Positions 35,183-43,899 of a stretch of DNA of 64,000 nucleotides are shown in pieces. A program made the translations under genes and the position numbers. Within the stretch, counting starts at the first letter, position 1; each line of letters opens with the position of its first letter. This stretch comes from UBA4744 sp963717135. Lineage in GTDB: Bacteria > Actinomycetota > Acidimicrobiia > Spongiisociales > UBA4744. The notes beneath the pieces were generated by a model, which ran no database searches, was not told the origin of the DNA, and saw nothing but the letters and a program-made list of their open reading frames with translations. The stretch spans positions 248,001-312,000 of the forward strand of contig CAVQVN010000009.1 in the NCBI GenBank assembly GCA_963717135.1, given 5' to 3'.

Positions 35183-35653
35183 CTAACTACGGAGCGTGGC
35201 CACCAATCGTTGGGGATCGAGCAACGCATCGAGGGCGTCCCTCACATCCCGGAACAAGACATCGCTCGCTTCCATGGCCGTCGAGGCCGTGCCCTCCCCT
35301 TGAATGACGACCAGGCCCAAGGCGGCCTCCTCGAGCATCAGGCGATCGTTGTGCCCATTGCCGAGCGTCACCGTTCGCTCCGATCCGACGCCGGCCACGT
35401 GCTCCGCCTTGGCGCTGGCTTCATCACCGCCCGCCAAGATGACCAGTTCGACGGGCAAACCCATCGTCTCACTGCGTGCCTGCCCGAAGGTATCCGCCGT
35501 CAGAACGGTGATCCGAAGTTGCTCGGAGAGCTTCTGCAATCGTTCGCCAACTCCGTCCAGTAACCGCCCCCTCTCCGCAATGGTCCCGTTGAAATCGGTG
35601 ATCAGGTGCTCGAGCATCAGCGCCGGACGGCCGGGTATTTCGATCTTGATCAT
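35183..35653 (-). CDS. HAD-family hydrolase
   Basis: The 156-residue protein begins with DFNGT (about residues 20-24), a HAD motif I with asparagine in place of the usual central residue. It has LTADT as motif II and GNGHNDRLMLEEA as motif III/IV, the loop of P-type-ATPase-like and Cof-like phosphatases. A soluble phosphatase acting on a small substrate is likely. It is divergent from lon, with AAAGGAA before the ATG. Confidence 0.8.
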   Translation of the reverse strand: MIKIEIPGRPALMLEHLITDFNGTIAERGRLLDGVGERLQKLSEQLRITVLTADTFGQARSETMGLPVELVILAGGDEASAKAEHVAGVGSERTVTLGNGHNDRLMLEEAALGLVVIQGEGTASTAMEASDVLFRDVRDALDALLDPQRLVATLRS

Positions 35654-35723
35654 GGGTTCCTTTCGATTGTTTTGGAATCTACTGCTTCGCCCTTTGCGAA
35701 AGGTGTCTCGCTAGTCGGCTTGA

Positions 35724-35735
35724 CGATCGCGATCG
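35724..35735. promoter_or_regulatory. 12-bp palindrome in the lon upstream region
   Basis: CGATCGCGATCG is a perfect palindrome directly after TTGACG-like bases at 35720-35725, in the divergent space between the HAD gene and lon. It could be an operator. No HspR-type (HAIR) repeat was recognised. Confidence 0.3.
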
Positions 35736-35856
35736 GAAACTTAGTCGTTCTCTAGATAAGAACCTGAGCGCCGTATTATCAGATCCGCGTTCTTCCGGGA
35801 ATACGACTACGGATCTCCAGGTTGAATGGGCCACCGACGGTTGAAGAGAGGCTGAC

Positions 35857-38157
35857 ATGGCTGACACAAGAGAACTGACCCTCCCGGTACTACCCCTCCG
35901 CAACGGAGTCGTCTTCCCCCATATGGTGGTGACCCTTCGCATCGAGACCGAAGAAGGGACCACCGCGGTATCCGCTGCGGAAAACTCCGACGGTTTGCTG
36001 CTGCTGGTGCCCAAGGTGAACGGGACTTACGCCACCGTCGGTACCGTCGCCCAGATTCAGGATGCCGACGGCGGCAACGTGGTCGTCGAAGGCCTGGCGC
36101 GGGCCCGGGTGGGAGCCGGACGGACCGACGATCAAGGAGCGCTGTGGGTCGACGCCGAACAGTACCCAGAAGCCGACGTGCACGATGAAGCGCTTGACGA
36201 CCTGGTCGGCGAATACCGGGCCGTCGTAAGCGAGGTTCTGAACCAGCGCGGGATGGGTGGGGTGGCCGAAAGGATCCTCGGAATCGAGAATCCCAGCCGG
36301 CTCGCCGACCTGGCCGTGTACTCGCCAGATCTGTCCCTCGAACAGAAAGTCGAGTTGCTCGAGACCCTCGACATCCGCGAACGGCTCGGCAAGCTGATGT
36401 CCTGGATGGGCGAGGTTCTGGCCGACCTCACCCTCCGCCGCAAGGTGCGCGACAGCGCCACCGAACGGATCGACAAATCTCAGCGTGATTATCTGCTCCG
36501 TCAGCAACTCGAAGCGATCAAGAAGGAACTCGGCGAGGAGGGCGACGCGGCTTCCGAATACCGTCAGAAGCTCGAAGAGGCCGATCTCCCGGAGAAGGCC
36601 CGCGAAGCGGTCGAGCGGGAGATCGATCGCCTGGAGCGAATGTCAGAACAGTCGCCCGAACATTCCTGGATCCGCACCTGGCTCGACACGATGTTCGACG
36701 TGCCCTGGGGTTCGACCTCAGAGGATCGCCTAGACCTCGACGAGGCCTGGGCGGTGTTGGACGCCGACCACACCGGTCTCGCCGACGTCAAAGAACGCAT
36801 CGTCGAGCACCTGGCGGTCCGCAAGCTTCGTAAGGATCGCGGTCTGGAGAACGCCGGCAACCTGCGAGAGGGTGCCATCCTGCTGCTGGTCGGACCTCCC
36901 GGAGTCGGCAAAACCTCGCTGGGCGAATCCGTCGCCCGGGCCCTGGGTCGCCAATTCGTTCGGGTAGCCCTCGGTGGCATTCGCGACGAAGCCGAAATCC
37001 GTGGACACCGTCGTACCTACGTCGGTGCCCGACCGGGCCGGATCGTCCGCGCCTTGATCGAATCCGAAACCATGAACCCGGTGTTCCTGCTCGACGAAAT
37101 GGACAAGGTTGGATCGGATTGGCGCGGTGACCCCTCGTCGGCTCTGCTGGAGGTTCTGGATCCCGCCCAAAACCATACGTTCCGGGACCACTACCTCGAG
37201 CTGGACGTTGACCTCTCCGACGTGCTGTTCATCGGAACGGCCAACGTGTTGGAGACAATCCCCGCCCCTCTGTTGGACCGCACAGAAGTAATCCGACTCG
37301 ACGGATACACCGATCTCGAAAAGGTTGCGATTGCTCGTGATCATCTCCTCCCCCGCCAGATCCGCGGCGCCGGACTGGAACCCGAGGAAATCGTGGTCAC
37401 CGAGGATGCCCTGACCGCCGTGGTGGACCGCTATACCCGGGAGGCCGGGGTTCGGTCGCTCGAACGAGAACTGGGGAAACTGGCTCGCAAAGTGGCGACC
37501 AAGATCGCTCGCGGCGAAGACAAGCCACAAGTCGTCGAGGTCGACGAGCCCGACGTCAAAGACTTCCTGGGCAAGCCCAAGGTCTGGCGCGATGAGGCGA
37601 AAGACCGCACCGCCGTACCCGGCGTCGCCACCGGTCTGGCCGTCACCGGCGCCGGCGGCGATGTGCTGTTCATCGAAGCGACCTCCATGGATGGCGAGCC
37701 CGGGTTGACCCTGACCGGACAGCTCGGCGACGTGATGAAGGAATCGGCCCGAATTGCACTGTCCTACATCGAGTCACATGCCGGGCAGCTGAAGATCGAC
37801 CCGGCCGACCTGAAGAGGAAGTTCCACGTCCATGTGCCGGCGGGCGCCGTGCCCAAGGACGGTCCTTCGGCCGGAATCACCATGACCACCGCGCTGGCGT
37901 CACTGCTGTCGGGACGAAAGGTGAAGAACACCGTGGGGATGACCGGCGAGATCACCCTGCAGGGCAAGGTCCTTCCGATCGGCGGATTGAAACAGAAGGT
38001 GCTGGCCGCCCACCGGGCCGGCCTCACCGAAGTGATCCTCCCCGCCCGCAATGAGGTCGATCTCGACGATGTGCCGGAGAGTTGCCGCGAAGAAATGACC
38101 TTCCACATCGTTGACACCATCGACGAGGTGCTCGAGAAGGCCCTCGAAACGGCCTGA
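35857..38157 (+). CDS. lon: ATP-dependent protease Lon
   Basis: The 766-residue protein is a LonA protease. It has the N-terminal LAN substrate domain (LPVLPLRNGVVFPHMV), a coiled linker and an AAA+ module with Walker A GPPGVGKTS at about residues 346-354. The protease domain has catalytic Ser at about residue 671 (KDGPSAG) and Lys about 43 residues later (GGLKQKVLAA). It degrades damaged and regulatory proteins in the cytoplasm. Confidence 0.97.
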   Translation: MADTRELTLPVLPLRNGVVFPHMVVTLRIETEEGTTAVSAAENSDGLLLLVPKVNGTYATVGTVAQIQDADGGNVVVEGLARARVGAGRTDDQGALWVDAEQYPEADVHDEALDDLVGEYRAVVSEVLNQRGMGGVAERILGIENPSRLADLAVYSPDLSLEQKVELLETLDIRERLGKLMSWMGEVLADLTLRRKVRDSATERIDKSQRDYLLRQQLEAIKKELGEEGDAASEYRQKLEEADLPEKAREAVEREIDRLERMSEQSPEHSWIRTWLDTMFDVPWGSTSEDRLDLDEAWAVLDADHTGLADVKERIVEHLAVRKLRKDRGLENAGNLREGAILLLVGPPGVGKTSLGESVARALGRQFVRVALGGIRDEAEIRGHRRTYVGARPGRIVRALIESETMNPVFLLDEMDKVGSDWRGDPSSALLEVLDPAQNHTFRDHYLELDVDLSDVLFIGTANVLETIPAPLLDRTEVIRLDGYTDLEKVAIARDHLLPRQIRGAGLEPEEIVVTEDALTAVVDRYTREAGVRSLERELGKLARKVATKIARGEDKPQVVEVDEPDVKDFLGKPKVWRDEAKDRTAVPGVATGLAVTGAGGDVLFIEATSMDGEPGLTLTGQLGDVMKESARIALSYIESHAGQLKIDPADLKRKFHVHVPAGAVPKDGPSAGITMTTALASLLSGRKVKNTVGMTGEITLQGKVLPIGGLKQKVLAAHRAGLTEVILPARNEVDLDDVPESCREEMTFHIVDTIDEVLEKALETA

Positions 38158-38182
38158 TCGAAATCGAGCACTAGTCCGCTTG

Positions 38183-38203
38183 AGGGTTGACGCAACCCTT
38201 CTT
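38183..38203 (+). terminator. Weak hairpin terminator after lon
   Basis: AGGGTT (38183-38188) pairs with AACCCT (38194-38199) around a five-base loop and is followed by TCTTC. The stem is short, so the assignment is tentative. Confidence 0.4.
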
Positions 38204-38256
38204 CACATTCGGGGTCTAGGGCCGACAACCTGAGTTGAGGTGAATAGGAGGCCCAT

Positions 38257-38526
38257 ATGCTCGGCCGGAATCGACGGAAAGCGCCGTCTGCCAAGCACAT
38301 CCACGAATTCGCCAATCACCACGTCGGCGCCGATCTGCAACGCCGGGTGTGTCGCGTCTGTGGACACATCAGCATCAACCCGATCTCTACCACCGATCTC
38401 CGATCTGAAATGCTCGAAGTCAAGACCGGGCTGTTCGGTGGTTGCCGATTTACCGTCTCTCTGACCGGCGCAAGGGAGCCGGTACTCAGCCAGCTTCGAT
38501 TCGGCGAGCCGAGGAGTTCGCGGTGA
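38257..38526 (+). CDS. Small protein with one CxxC pair, unknown
   Basis: The 89-residue protein starts after AGGAGG. It has CRVCGH at about residues 32-37 and one more cysteine in GGCRF, so it may bind a metal or be half of a zinc ribbon. Many residues are basic. Its TGA stop overlaps the GTG start of the next Cys-rich gene, so the two are coupled and may form a complex. Confidence 0.6.
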   Translation: MLGRNRRKAPSAKHIHEFANHHVGADLQRRVCRVCGHISINPISTTDLRSEMLEVKTGLFGGCRFTVSLTGAREPVLSQLRFGEPRSSR

Positions 38527-38807
38527 GCGACCTCCGATGCGAAAGCTGCAACACTCCCGCATTGGTTGTCTACCAACAGCAACCGCTCTGCGGACCATGC
38601 GCTTTGCAGGCGCTGGACGAGAACCGCCTGGTGGTCGAAGTCGACGACACTGATACTTCCACCGAGCGGGGTCTGCCTCCACGGCGCCGGACGGCCGAAC
38701 GTCAGACCACTGTGAAGCGGGTGACGCAGAAACAACTCGACGAGATGGGCAAGGCGCTTGCCATGAGACTGAACCATCTCATCGACCGACTCCCCGACCG
38801 GGAGTAG
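38523..38807 (+). CDS. Small zinc-ribbon protein, unknown
   Basis: The 94-residue protein starts at GTG 38523, preceded by GAGGAG. The N-terminus has CESC (about residue 6) and CGPC (about residue 26), a four-cysteine zinc-ribbon layout. A C-terminal helical segment follows (KRVTQKQLDEMGKALAMRLNHLI). It may bind nucleic acid or RNA polymerase, but nothing in the sequence proves it. Confidence 0.65.
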   Translation: MSDLRCESCNTPALVVYQQQPLCGPCALQALDENRLVVEVDDTDTSTERGLPPRRRTAERQTTVKRVTQKQLDEMGKALAMRLNHLIDRLPDRE

Positions 38808-38868
38808 TCGACCTCACATTGGTCGGAACGCGCGAGAATCCCTGGAGAGGATCGCTCGAGAGGTGCAC

Positions 38869-40941
38869 ATGGCGGAACAGTATCCCGGTTGTCCTTATCC
38901 GCTCGGCCCGCTCGTCGAACCCGACGGGGTCAATTTCAGTGTCTACTCCCGAAACGCCGATCGGCTGGAGTTGCTGCTGTACGACCACATCGACGCGGAT
39001 GAGCCGGCCCGGGTAATCAGCCTGGACCCCGGCCGGCACCGCACGTATCACTACTGGCATGCCTTCATCCCAGACGTCAAACCGGGACAGCTTTACGCAT
39101 TTCGGGCCCACGGTCCCCACGATCCGGCTCGCGGTCTGCGCTTTGATCCGACCAAGGTGCTTCTCGATCCGTACGGGCGAGCCATCGCCACCCCGTCCGA
39201 CTATCGGCGCAGCGCCGCCTGCTCGCCCGGACCGAACGACCGGCACGCCTTCAAGAGCGTGGTAGCCGACGTTTCGACCTACGACTGGGAAGGCGACACT
39301 CACCTGCGCCGGCCGTTTTCCGAGACGGTGATCTACGAAATGCACGTCGGCGGATTCACCAAACACCCGAGCTCGGGGGTTGACCCCGAGAAGCGAGGCA
39401 CCTACGCCGGCCTCATCGACAGAATCCCCTACCTGCAGGATCTCGGCATCACTGCCGTCGAATTGCTACCCATCTTCCAGTTCGACTGGCAGGATGCTCC
39501 CCCGGGGTTGACCAACTATTGGGGATATTCCCCCGTTTCGTTCTTTGCTCCCCATTGTGGATACAGCTCCTGTCGCGATCCGCTGGCACCGCTGAATGAG
39601 TTCCGGGACATGGTCAAGGCGCTACACCGGGCCGGCATCGAAGTGATCCTCGATGTCGTCTACAACCACACGGCTGAGGGCGGCAAGCACGGGCCCACCC
39701 TGAGCTTCCGGGGCCTCGAGAACTCCGCCTACTACATCCTTGAAGACGGAGGTCAGACATACGCCAACTTCGCGGGGACCGGCAACACTCTCAACGGGAA
39801 CCACTCGATCGTGCGACGAATGATCCTCGACAGCCTCCACTACTGGGTGCACGACATGCACGTCGACGGGTTCCGATTCGATCTTGCCTCGATTCTGTCT
39901 CGCGATGAAAACGGTTTGCCGGTACCCAATCCGCCCGTGCTATGGGACATCGAGTCGGACCCTGCCCTGGCCGGCACCAAGCTCATTGCCGAAGCCTGGG
40001 ATGCAGCCGGCCTGTACCAGGTGGGTCATTTCATCGGCGACAGCTGGAAGGAGTGGAACGGTCAGTTCCGTGACGACGTCCGAGCTTTCGTTCGGGGAGA
40101 TGAGGACATGGTCCCGCGTCTTTCCAACCGGATTCTTGGTAGTCCCGATCTCTATGCCCAGGAGGGTCGCGAACCCGAGCAAAGCATCAATTTCGTAACC
40201 AGCCACGACGGTTTCACCCTTCAGGATCTGGTCTCGTACGCCACCAAGCACAACGAGGCCAACGGCGAGAACAACCTGGACGGCAGCGACTACAACCTCT
40301 CAAGCAACTACGGAGTCGAAGGACCGACCGATGACCCATCGATCGAGTCCATTCGCAAACGACAAATCAAGAACTTCCTCGCCATCGGTCTCCTCTCGCT
40401 GGGCGCGCCGATGATCCTGATGGGCGATGAAGTTCGCCGAACCCAACAAGGAAACAACAACGCCTATTGCCAGGACAACGAAGTCAGCTGGTTCGACTGG
40501 ACGAATCTCGAGACGCACGGCGACATTCACCGGTTCGTGAAAGAACTGATCCGAGTTCGCTTCATACGCGAGTCGGTCACGAGGGAGCACAACCTCAGCC
40601 TGGAGGAGGTGACCCGACGGGCCCGAATCCAACTGCACGGTGTCAAACTCGACAACCCTGACTTCCAGGACGATTCCCACAGCCTGGCGGTATCGGCTTC
40701 GGGCCGCTCCGGCGATCTGCTAATGCACTTCGCACTGAACGCATATAGGGACCCATTGGATTTCGAGCTGCCTGATCTGCCCGGATGGGCAACCAGCGGA
40801 TGGCGCCGGGTCGTCGACACTTCGCTGGCGTCGCCCGACGACATCAGCCTCCCGCCCGACGCGCCGCTCGTCGACGCGACCCACTATCGGGTCGCGGATC
40901 ACTCCGTGGTGGTGCTCTTCGCCGCTGCCCTGCCCACCTGA
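38869..40941 (+). CDS. glgX: Glycogen debranching enzyme GlgX/TreX type
   Basis: The 690-residue protein has an N-terminal CBM48-like domain (PLGPLVEPDGVNFSVYSRNADRLELLLYD) and a GH13 barrel. Catalytic regions are VDGFRFDLAS (nucleophile Asp), LIAEAWDAAG (acid/base Glu) and VTSHDGFTLQD (third Asp). WGYSPVSFFAPHCGY is typical of isoamylase and GlgX proteins. It hydrolyses alpha-1,6 branches of glycogen. ATG 38869 has GAGAGG 5 nt upstream; a GTG two codons earlier is also possible. Confidence 0.95.
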   Translation: MAEQYPGCPYPLGPLVEPDGVNFSVYSRNADRLELLLYDHIDADEPARVISLDPGRHRTYHYWHAFIPDVKPGQLYAFRAHGPHDPARGLRFDPTKVLLDPYGRAIATPSDYRRSAACSPGPNDRHAFKSVVADVSTYDWEGDTHLRRPFSETVIYEMHVGGFTKHPSSGVDPEKRGTYAGLIDRIPYLQDLGITAVELLPIFQFDWQDAPPGLTNYWGYSPVSFFAPHCGYSSCRDPLAPLNEFRDMVKALHRAGIEVILDVVYNHTAEGGKHGPTLSFRGLENSAYYILEDGGQTYANFAGTGNTLNGNHSIVRRMILDSLHYWVHDMHVDGFRFDLASILSRDENGLPVPNPPVLWDIESDPALAGTKLIAEAWDAAGLYQVGHFIGDSWKEWNGQFRDDVRAFVRGDEDMVPRLSNRILGSPDLYAQEGREPEQSINFVTSHDGFTLQDLVSYATKHNEANGENNLDGSDYNLSSNYGVEGPTDDPSIESIRKRQIKNFLAIGLLSLGAPMILMGDEVRRTQQGNNNAYCQDNEVSWFDWTNLETHGDIHRFVKELIRVRFIRESVTREHNLSLEEVTRRARIQLHGVKLDNPDFQDDSHSLAVSASGRSGDLLMHFALNAYRDPLDFELPDLPGWATSGWRRVVDTSLASPDDISLPPDAPLVDATHYRVADHSVVVLFAAALPT

Positions 40942-40946
40942 GAGCC

Positions 40947-42251
40947 CTACGCCGATTCCGAATCCCGCACCCAACCCAGCAGCAGGATCAGGGCCACGAT
41001 GTTGGCGGCCGCCGCCACCAGCGTATTCCCCGTGAGTCCCAATCGCTCATACAGAAAGGGGCCCAGTGCTGCCCCGATCGCACGACCGAGCCCCATCCCA
41101 ACCCAGAGGAGAGCGAGATAGCGGGTACGACCCAAAGGACGCATTTCGGAAGCAAGCGGATAGGTCGAAACGATGGTGAATTCGAAGAAGGCCAAAGCCA
41201 GCGCCATGCTCGCCAAACCGGCGGTGAGGTGGCTGTTGGTGAGAGCCACCATGAGGTACCCGAACGCGGACAGAATCAATCCCAGAGCCAGGGATCGTCG
41301 CTTGCCGATTCGATCGGTCCACAACACCGTCGATCCTTCGCCGACCAACTCTGAGACGGCCACCAACACCCCGGCGGCACCCAGGGCCAGCAGCGACAGT
41401 CCGAATCCATCCTCCAACCAGGCTCCGAACACAACAAACATCAACTCGGACGCCCCCGAAAAGAACCCGACCACCAGCAGGAGAGCGATCGCGCTGCGAT
41501 CGAGCTTCAACCGGGTCTGGGAGTCCGTGGTCGAAAGAGTGTCCGGTTCGATTGCCCACCGCATCGCCGCCAGGGCCAGGAGACAGACGGCGCCTATCGC
41601 CCAGAACGGAGCGGTCCATCCCCAACCGGCGATGAGCCACCCGGCGGCCGGTGCTCCTACCAGCAGCGCGCTCGCCCAGGTGAGTTCCATGACACCGAGG
41701 TAGCGGGCGCGAAGCCGGTAGGGGGTTCGATCAGAGAGATAGGCCTGGGCGGCTACGTCGTACACCGGCTTTCCCAGGCCCATCAAGATAAACCCGGTCA
41801 GAGCTCCAACGAATACCCCTGCGGCCGCCGTGACCGCCGCCCCCAAAGCAAACATTGCCAGTCCGGCGACGATCAGTCGATGCCGGCGTTCGCCACGGCC
41901 GAGCACCCGGACGGCCGCCGGGGTGGCGAGCCCGGTCATCCATCTGACCGACACCAGCAACCCGGCCTGGGTCAAAGGGATGCCTAGACCTCGAGCAATG
42001 ACCGGGAGAAAGGGATAGACCAAGCGATACCCGGTGTTCAAGACGAACCGGGCGCCGATGAGGAATACCAGTGCACCCGTCAACGCGGCCGGTGCCTCAT
42101 CAGATTGCGGCTGCTCTCGATCCACGGCCTTCCCTTCGCCCGGCAGTCTGGCATCAAACCTCGCTCCGGAAGAGATTGAGGACTTTTCCGGCTCTTTGTG
42201 AGCATGTGAAGCCGACTGACTAGATGATGGATGTTGACTAAGAGTGGTCAT
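40947..42251 (-). CDS. Major facilitator superfamily transporter
   Basis: The 434-residue protein has twelve apparent membrane helices after a polar N-terminus of about 50 residues. An MFS loop with RVLGRGERRHRLIVAG follows helix 2, and a second similar loop, DRIGKRRSLALGLI, is in the C-terminal half. The substrate is unknown; drug or sugar efflux is typical of this type. It is 5 bp from glgX and convergent with it. Confidence 0.88.
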   Translation of the reverse strand: MTTLSQHPSSSQSASHAHKEPEKSSISSGARFDARLPGEGKAVDREQPQSDEAPAALTGALVFLIGARFVLNTGYRLVYPFLPVIARGLGIPLTQAGLLVSVRWMTGLATPAAVRVLGRGERRHRLIVAGLAMFALGAAVTAAAGVFVGALTGFILMGLGKPVYDVAAQAYLSDRTPYRLRARYLGVMELTWASALLVGAPAAGWLIAGWGWTAPFWAIGAVCLLALAAMRWAIEPDTLSTTDSQTRLKLDRSAIALLLVVGFFSGASELMFVVFGAWLEDGFGLSLLALGAAGVLVAVSELVGEGSTVLWTDRIGKRRSLALGLILSAFGYLMVALTNSHLTAGLASMALALAFFEFTIVSTYPLASEMRPLGRTRYLALLWVGMGLGRAIGAALGPFLYERLGLTGNTLVAAAANIVALILLLGWVRDSESA

Positions 42252-42269
42252 GAAATCGCGTTAAGTGGC

Positions 42270-42276
42270 GATAATA
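42270..42276. promoter_or_regulatory. Shared AT-rich -10 element of two divergent genes
   Basis: GATAATA reads GATAAT on the plus strand, 8 nt before ATG 42284, and TATTAT on the minus strand, 19 nt before the MFS start. The same bases may serve two divergent promoters, with the plus-strand message leaderless. Confidence 0.4.
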
Positions 42277-42283
42277 TGTGGGT

Positions 42284-42961
42284 ATGAACCACGGCGGTCA
42301 AGAGCGGTGTGGAGTTTGTGGTGTAACTGCCCAGGTGAGGATGCAGGGCCGGTTTCTTTGCGCCCGCTGCGGTTTGGAACGATCGTCGAACTCGGACATC
42401 ACCCGGCGACGAAGCCTCCGAGCCGTGTTCGTGGGATTGCTCTCCTGGGGATTCCTTTCAAAGATGGTCGTCGGGGCCGTCGCCCTGGCCGCCGTCGGCG
42501 GTGTGGCCGCGAGCCTTCCCGGCCAGGCTCCGGCAACCACCTCGACCACGATTCAATCGGTGGCTCCCGGGGGTGGGCCGGCAATACTGGTGGCAGGCGA
42601 GGATCCGACGGACGAGCGACTCGTCGACCAGGTCCTTCTCTATGCGGCAGAAGTGCAGGCGTGGGGAGAATGTGTCTCGGCGGCAGCCCGGACTCACTCG
42701 GGCGGAGCCTTCGACCCGGCTGAAACATGCGGAGAATCCCCTAAGGCGGCCGCTCATGGTCTGGGCAGCGACCGTTCGATGGCAAACTCCGAGGACCGAG
42801 CGGCGAAGGCGGACGAGAAAGCCGCCCAGCAAGCGGTCAAGGCCGACGACCAAGCCGACGACCCGCCCGACAAGCCGGACAAGCCGGACAAGCCGGGAAA
42901 ACCTGATCGGCCCGGGAAAGCCGAAGCGGCGGTTGGTGATGACCCCGACGGTGACGGCTAG
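42284..42961 (+). CDS. Zinc-ribbon membrane protein with PDKP-rich tail, unknown
   Basis: The 225-residue protein has an N-terminal zinc ribbon (CGVCG and CARCG, about residues 9-30) and one membrane helix at about residues 45-70. A region with CVSAAARTHSGGAFDPAETCG (two cysteines) follows, then a charged Ala/Lys-rich stretch. A tail carries repeated KPDKPDKPGKPDRPGK. The ribbon would be cytoplasmic and the tail outside. Function unknown. The ATG is 8 nt after GATAAT, so it is probably leaderless; a GTG two codons earlier is possible. Confidence 0.65.
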   Translation: MNHGGQERCGVCGVTAQVRMQGRFLCARCGLERSSNSDITRRRSLRAVFVGLLSWGFLSKMVVGAVALAAVGGVAASLPGQAPATTSTTIQSVAPGGGPAILVAGEDPTDERLVDQVLLYAAEVQAWGECVSAAARTHSGGAFDPAETCGESPKAAAHGLGSDRSMANSEDRAAKADEKAAQQAVKADDQADDPPDKPDKPDKPGKPDRPGKAEAAVGDDPDGDG

Positions 42962-43059
42962 CCCGGTCTTCCATAACCCGACCTCCTGTCTTCTCCTTCC
43001 GTGATCCACCCACGTTCGATCCGGCCGGCGTAGGATTAATCGTCGAGAGGAGGCAGTAC

Positions 43060-43629
43060 ATGAGATTGCGCTCGATCGGCCCACCAACCGGCAGGCTGTT
43101 CCTAGCAATGATGGTGGTGGCGGCGGTGCTGATGTTGCCGGCCGCGGCCATGGCCGGGATCGACGGGGATTGCACAGGTTCGGCGGTGATCGACGGCACT
43201 ACCTACGGACCCGAAAACGACACGGTAGATAATCCGATTGTCGTGCCCATCGATAAAGACGGAATCGTTGCCGACTGGGAGGCGAGCGTTTCCTTCAATA
43301 ACGAGAACAATGAGGGGACACTGGGGATCGTCGTCGGACCCTGGACCATCAAGATCGCAGATTGGGGTGACCCCAATAGCGCCAACAAACAAGGGAATTC
43401 AGGCTCCTACAGCATCGAGGAGTTCAAAGACTTGTTCCCCGTTCCCGAGTCGCTCATCCCTCGCGGCGTCTACGAGCTGAGCGGAGAACACAGTGCCGAT
43501 GGCGGCTCCTGCACCGGAACCGTGATGGTGAAGCTGGAAGGATCCGGGATCATCGGGATAGCATCCCTGGCCGGGGCCGGAGTCACATTGATCACCCTGC
43601 TGGGTTCCGGGTTTAGGAGGAAGTCATGA
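43060..43629 (+). CDS. Exported protein with C-terminal membrane anchor, unknown
   Basis: The 189-residue protein has an N-terminal signal peptide ending near AAAMAG and a C-terminal helix (GIASLAGAGVTLITLLGSG) followed by FRRKS, so it is likely anchored at its C-terminus facing outside. The exposed domain is beta-rich, with Cys residues in DCTG and SCTG possibly forming a disulphide. GAGAGGAGG precedes the ATG. Its stop overlaps the next start as ATGA. Confidence 0.65.
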   Translation: MRLRSIGPPTGRLFLAMMVVAAVLMLPAAAMAGIDGDCTGSAVIDGTTYGPENDTVDNPIVVPIDKDGIVADWEASVSFNNENNEGTLGIVVGPWTIKIADWGDPNSANKQGNSGSYSIEEFKDLFPVPESLIPRGVYELSGEHSADGGSCTGTVMVKLEGSGIIGIASLAGAGVTLITLLGSGFRRKS

Positions 43630-43808
43630 AGGGACGTCCAGTTCTCGGATTCATTTCCGGTTTATTGTTTGGCCTGTTCCTGGCCCTCGTCCTGCAACAG
43701 TTCGGCATCATGCCGCTCAACACATTGAGCGTGATCGGGTTGCCCGTCATCGGGATCATTCTGGGACTCGGGATGGCCGCCTGGGCGCCGTTCGGGAAGA
43801 GGACCTGA
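43626..43808 (+). CDS. Small two-helix membrane protein, unknown
   Basis: The 60-residue protein is almost wholly hydrophobic: helices at about residues 8-26 and 34-53 with a basic end FGKRT. Its ATG overlaps the stop of the upstream exported protein, so both are made together. Possibly a membrane partner of that protein. Confidence 0.6.
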   Translation: MKGRPVLGFISGLLFGLFLALVLQQFGIMPLNTLSVIGLPVIGIILGLGMAAWAPFGKRT

Positions 43809-43899
43809 CCACCTGCGGCCGGCTGGGCTAGTCCCGTTCTTGCGTCAACCCGCGACACATCGTGCACCAAATCGACGCCGGAACGGATAACCTCGCCTC

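Noticed and set aside
41173..41703. Plus-strand open frame opposite the MFS gene
   Set aside because: It is antisense to clear membrane helices and is Ser/Pro/Arg-rich, as expected for a shadow frame.
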